A model generated the notes under the pieces. The model saw only the letters and a program-made list of their open reading frames with translations, made no database searches and was not told the origin of the DNA. Position numbers and translations under genes: made by a program. DNA of 64,000 bases from Xanthocytophaga agilis (lineage in GTDB: Bacteria; Bacteroidota; Bacteroidia; Cytophagales; 172606-1), in contig NZ_JASJOU010000023.1 of NCBI RefSeq assembly GCF_030068605.1, positions 43,446-107,445 of the forward strand, read 5' to 3'. This document shows positions 61,337 to 64,000 of this stretch, in pieces. Within the stretch, counting starts at the first letter, position 1; every line of letters starts with the position of its first letter.

Positions 61337-63130
61337 ATGGAAGCTGTCGTAAACAAAACAATCAAAGGTGGTGAGTTTCTCATTAAAGAAACAGAAGCAG
61401 GTCAGGTATTTATTCCGGAAGAATTTTCAGAAGAACAACGCATGATTGCACAAACCTGCGAAGATTTTCTAGACAAAGAAATACTCCCCAAGTTAGAAGA
61501 GATTGATTCTGCCAAAAGCCCTGAACTGATGGCCAGTTTAATGGATAAAGCTGGAGAACTGGGATTACTGGGAACATCTATTCCTGAACAATATGGCGGT
61601 TTTGGCATGAATTTCAACACTTCTATGTTGGTTACTGAAAAAATAGGTGCCGGACATTCTTTTGCTGTTGCACTGTCTGCTCACACAGGTATAGGCACAC
61701 TCCCTATTTTATATTATGGCAATGATGCCCAAAAAGCAAAATATTTACCCAAACTGGCTACTGGTGAGTGGAAAGCAGCCTATTGCTTGACAGAACCAGA
61801 TAGTGGTTCAGATGCAAACTCTGGTAAAACCAAAGCTGCTTTATCTGCTGATGGTAAACATTATGTCATTAATGGCCAGAAGATGTGGATTACCAATGGA
61901 GGATTTGCAGAAGTATTCATCGTTTTTGCCAAAATTGACAATGACAAAAACCTGACTGCATTTATTGTTGAGAAAGGATTTGGTGGTGTTACCATGAATG
62001 CCCCTGAGCATAAAATGGGGATTAAAGGTTCTGATACGCGCCAGATATTCTTCAATGACTGTCATGTACCAGTTGAGAATATGCTTTCCTCCCGTGAAAA
62101 TGGATTTAAAATAGCGGTAAACATTCTCAATATCGGACGGATCAAACTAGCGGCTTCTGCTATTGGTGCTTCTAAGATGACATTGGATAAAGCCATCAAT
62201 TATGCCAATGAACGTAAACAGTTTGGGGTAGCCATTTCAACTTTTGGTGCCATTAAATATAAACTGGGCGAAATGGCTACCCGAATCTATGCTTCTGAAT
62301 CAGCTTGCTATAGAGCAGGTCAAAACATTGAAGATACTATTGAAGCACTGATTGCCGGTGGTATGTCAGAAGCGGATGCTAAGTTAAAAGGGGTTGAACA
62401 GTTCGCTATTGAGTGTGCAATACTAAAAGTTCATGGCTCTGAAGTGCTGGATTATACAGTAGACGAAGGCGTACAGGTATATGGAGGTATGGGTTACTCT
62501 GCAGATGCGCCTATGGATCGTGCATACCGTGATAGTCGCATTAACCGGATTTTTGAAGGGACTAATGAGATCAACCGTCTGCTATCGGTAGATATGATCC
62601 TAAAACGAGCCATGAAAGGTGAACTGGATCTGATGGGTCCAGCAATGGCTGTGGCAAAAGAAATCTTGGCAATCCCTGAATTTGGAGAGGAAGAAGAAGG
62701 ATTGTTTGTCACTGAAAAGAAATATCTGCGCAATATGAAAAAAGCAGTTCTGATGGTTGCAGGTGCGGCTGTACAGAAATTCATGATGAAACTAGCAGAT
62801 GAACAGGAAATCATCATGAACATTGCAGATATGCTTATTGAAACTTATGCCTGTGAGTCTGTATTATTACGTACAGAAAAACTAATTAGTATCAAAGGAG
62901 AAGCTGCTTGTACATTACAAGTTGATATGACACGTCTGTATATCAATGATGCAGTAGAACGTATAAATGTTGCCGGTAAAAACGCAGTTAATTCTTTTGC
63001 AGAAGGAGATGAGCAACGAGGTATGTTAATGGGCTTAAAACGGTTTACAAAAGTCACTCCAATTAACACTAAAGAAACTCGTCGCCGTATTGCAGAACAT
63101 CTGATCAAAGAGAATAAATATACATTTTGA
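61337..63130 (+). CDS. Acyl-CoA dehydrogenase
   Basis: 597 residues, the longer ACAD type with a C-terminal extra domain. An N-terminal helical part is followed by the signature AAYCLTEPDSGSDANSGKT (FAD/substrate region), WITNGGFAEVFIVFAK, and GSDTRQIFFNDCHVP. The C-terminal helices carry IKYKLGEMATRIYASESACYRAG and VQVYGGMGYSADAPMDRAYRDSRINRIFEGTNEINR, with the catalytic base expected in that last block (Glu of FEGTNE). It introduces a 2,3-double bond into acyl-CoA. Chain length unknown. No ETF or thiolase gene in the window. Confidence 0.92.
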   Translation: MEAVVNKTIKGGEFLIKETEAGQVFIPEEFSEEQRMIAQTCEDFLDKEILPKLEEIDSAKSPELMASLMDKAGELGLLGTSIPEQYGGFGMNFNTSMLVTEKIGAGHSFAVALSAHTGIGTLPILYYGNDAQKAKYLPKLATGEWKAAYCLTEPDSGSDANSGKTKAALSADGKHYVINGQKMWITNGGFAEVFIVFAKIDNDKNLTAFIVEKGFGGVTMNAPEHKMGIKGSDTRQIFFNDCHVPVENMLSSRENGFKIAVNILNIGRIKLAASAIGASKMTLDKAINYANERKQFGVAISTFGAIKYKLGEMATRIYASESACYRAGQNIEDTIEALIAGGMSEADAKLKGVEQFAIECAILKVHGSEVLDYTVDEGVQVYGGMGYSADAPMDRAYRDSRINRIFEGTNEINRLLSVDMILKRAMKGELDLMGPAMAVAKEILAIPEFGEEEEGLFVTEKKYLRNMKKAVLMVAGAAVQKFMMKLADEQEIIMNIADMLIETYACESVLLRTEKLISIKGEAACTLQVDMTRLYINDAVERINVAGKNAVNSFAEGDEQRGMLMGLKRFTKVTPINTKETRRRIAEHLIKENKYTF

Positions 63131-63157
63131 CGTAAAAACAATTTTGTATAATTTCTG

Positions 63158-63184
63158 GAAACCTCTGCCAAAAGCAGAGGTTTC
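63158..63184 (+). terminator. Rho-independent terminator after the acyl-CoA dehydrogenase gene
   Basis: GAAACCTCTGC / GCAGAGGTTTC: perfect 11-bp stem with a five-base loop, followed by TTTTAT. Confidence 0.9.
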
Positions 63185-63701
63185 TTTTATTGTTATGCTT
63201 CTCTGCAACTAAAGGATAACCAGCAATTTTGCTACTAAAAAAGGCACCGTCAAGACTATGTGGAATAAATTTATCTTTGTGAAAAGATTTCTACATTCTG
63301 GGGAGCAGGCATGATTTTTATATATTATTGGTTACAATATCCCAAAAAAAATCACCCCACATTCTACTAATTTCTAGGAGAAAAAAGTAAATATGGATGC
63401 TGTCGTTTTTTTAGTGCAAAACCATAAAACACTGTAGGTCAACAAAAGTAAGAGCTTTTAAAGGTAACCCGGCTGAAAATGCAAATCTTACATACCTACA
63501 TAAATGATACTGCAAAAGCCTGATAACCTGATTCTTCTTTCCTCCGTATTCTCCTTCAGTTTTGGAACAGGATGAAAAGATACGTGCACATGTCTCTCTC
63601 CGAACTACTTCCGAAACGTAAAACCACAGTCTGAATAATTCACTCACCAGTGATTAACCCTAAAGTTTAATGCCAGGTTAATCACCAAAAAATTAACAGC
63701 T
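63185..63701. other. Gene-free region upstream of the beta-helix gene
   Basis: 517 bp without a supported gene. A 9-bp inverted repeat lies at 63651-63684. A 14-codon ORF at 63393 and a 78-codon minus-strand ORF at 63411-63647 lack any protein-like signal. Confidence 0.4.
63651..63684. repeat. Inverted repeat upstream of the beta-helix gene
   Basis: TGATTAACC (63651-63659) and GGTTAATCA (63676-63684) are exact complements with a 16-base spacer and end 17 bp before the ATG at 63702. Could be an operator or a hairpin covering the leader. Confidence 0.45.
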
Positions 63702-64000
63702 ATGTTTACGTTTACGATCCAGGCCAGAAAAAAACTAAAATATGCATTGGCCGTTGCAATCACCAGTATTTTCTCTATACCCACATTTGCCACAGATTAC
63801 TATGTAAGTACGTCAGGAAGCGACAGTAACGATGGGTCTCAATCCAGACCCTGGAGAACCATCGCTAAAGCTTCCCAGACTGTACCTTCCGGTTCACACA
63901 TGATCTATGTAGCGGCCGGTACCTATGATGAACAACCCATGCCGCTCAAACCTGGTGTTTCTCTACAAGGAGCCGGCATCGACCAGACTATCATCAAAAA
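63702..64000 (+). CDS. Exported right-handed parallel beta-helix protein, DUF1565-like (5' part)
   Basis: The frame is open to the window edge (99 codons visible). A signal peptide (KLKYALAVAITSIFSIPTFA) is followed by DYYVSTSGSDSNDGSQSRPWRTIAKASQ, the DUF1565 opening of beta-helix proteins, then IYVAAGTYDEQ and VSLQGAGIDQT. Such proteins often act on polysaccharides or serve as adhesins. No stop is in the window, so length and C-terminal domains are unknown. Confidence 0.8.
   Translation, partial: MFTFTIQARKKLKYALAVAITSIFSIPTFATDYYVSTSGSDSNDGSQSRPWRTIAKASQTVPSGSHMIYVAAGTYDEQPMPLKPGVSLQGAGIDQTIIK

Noticed and set aside
63393..63647. 14-codon ORF with an AGGAG-like sequence, and a 78-codon minus-strand ORF
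   Set aside because: The first is too short and has no recognisable peptide features; the second has no family similarity and runs through AT-rich non-coding DNA.
1..64000. tRNA and rRNA genes
   Set aside because: I scanned the intergenic regions for T-loop (GTTCGAnTC) patterns and rRNA-like blocks and saw none.

Overview
The window is chromosomal DNA of a Bacteroidota bacterium, most likely a member of the Cytophagales. The evidence is a SusC/SusD pair preceded by an ECF sigma factor and a FecR-type anti-sigma factor, a gliding-motility gene (gldG), LytS/LytTR-type signalling, DUF3276 and DUF4293 proteins, moderately low GC, and promoters of the Bacteroidota type (TTTG or TTG, about 20 nt, then TAnnTTTG) in front of rpsU, rimP, cspA, lysS and others. 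I found no rRNA, tRNA or CRISPR. I saw no intact insertion sequence.

Layout. 0-5.3 kb: end of a cyclophilin, a macro-domain protein, an RmlD-like SDR, then on the minus strand hpf, xerC, rpsU and a polyprenyl-phosphate sugar transferase. 5.4-10.8 kb: the rimP-nusA-infB operon with a clear promoter and a hairpin at the very 5' end of its leader. 11-18.4 kb: small secreted proteins of unknown function, a TPR-tailed serine hydrolase, an exported DJ-1/PfpI protein with a divergent Crp/Fnr regulator, and an orphan protein. 18.4-19.3 kb: a gene-free stretch with short periodic repeats. 19.3-25 kb: histidine kinase - serine hydrolase - LytTR regulator operon and a CPA1 Na+/H+ antiporter. 25-31 kb: TonB-type outer-membrane protein, membrane AraC regulator, cytochrome c/VCBS protein. 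31-41 kb: a polysaccharide utilisation locus (ECF sigma, FecR, STN-SusC, SusD, GH127 beta-L-arabinofuranosidase-like). 41-54.6 kb: a 28-bp-periodic repeat array, FAD oxidoreductase, Fur-family regulator, a membrane-anchored MutS-like ATPase, DUF4293, gldG, a lipoprotein, dnaN, sixA, cspA, a HAD hydrolase, a J-domain protein, a PUR-like protein and RlpA. 54.7-59.2 kb: DUF58 protein, WGR/beta-propeller protein and a retron-type reverse transcriptase. 59.2-64 kb: lysS, an acyl-CoA dehydrogenase and the start of a parallel beta-helix protein.

The strongest candidate for an undescribed system is the WGR/beta-propeller protein plus the 532-residue reverse transcriptase. The RT carries the retron hallmarks NAxxH and VTG as well as YADD, has an unusual charged N-terminal extension of about 125 residues, and is preceded by a 402-bp non-coding region containing several hairpins enclosed by an 8-bp inverted repeat (a possible msr-msd RNA).

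A second signal that no gene explains is a family of non-coding arrays with a short, often palindromic motif (core close to GGAATTCC, arms such as TGACC/GGTCA) repeated at about 28 bp. They lie at 18.49-18.60, 41.29-41.61 and 57.20-57.25 kb, with a shorter 22-bp version at 54.62-54.66 kb. Other notable items are a perfect 30-bp inverted repeat at 52.02-52.09 kb and a gldG without an adjacent gldF.
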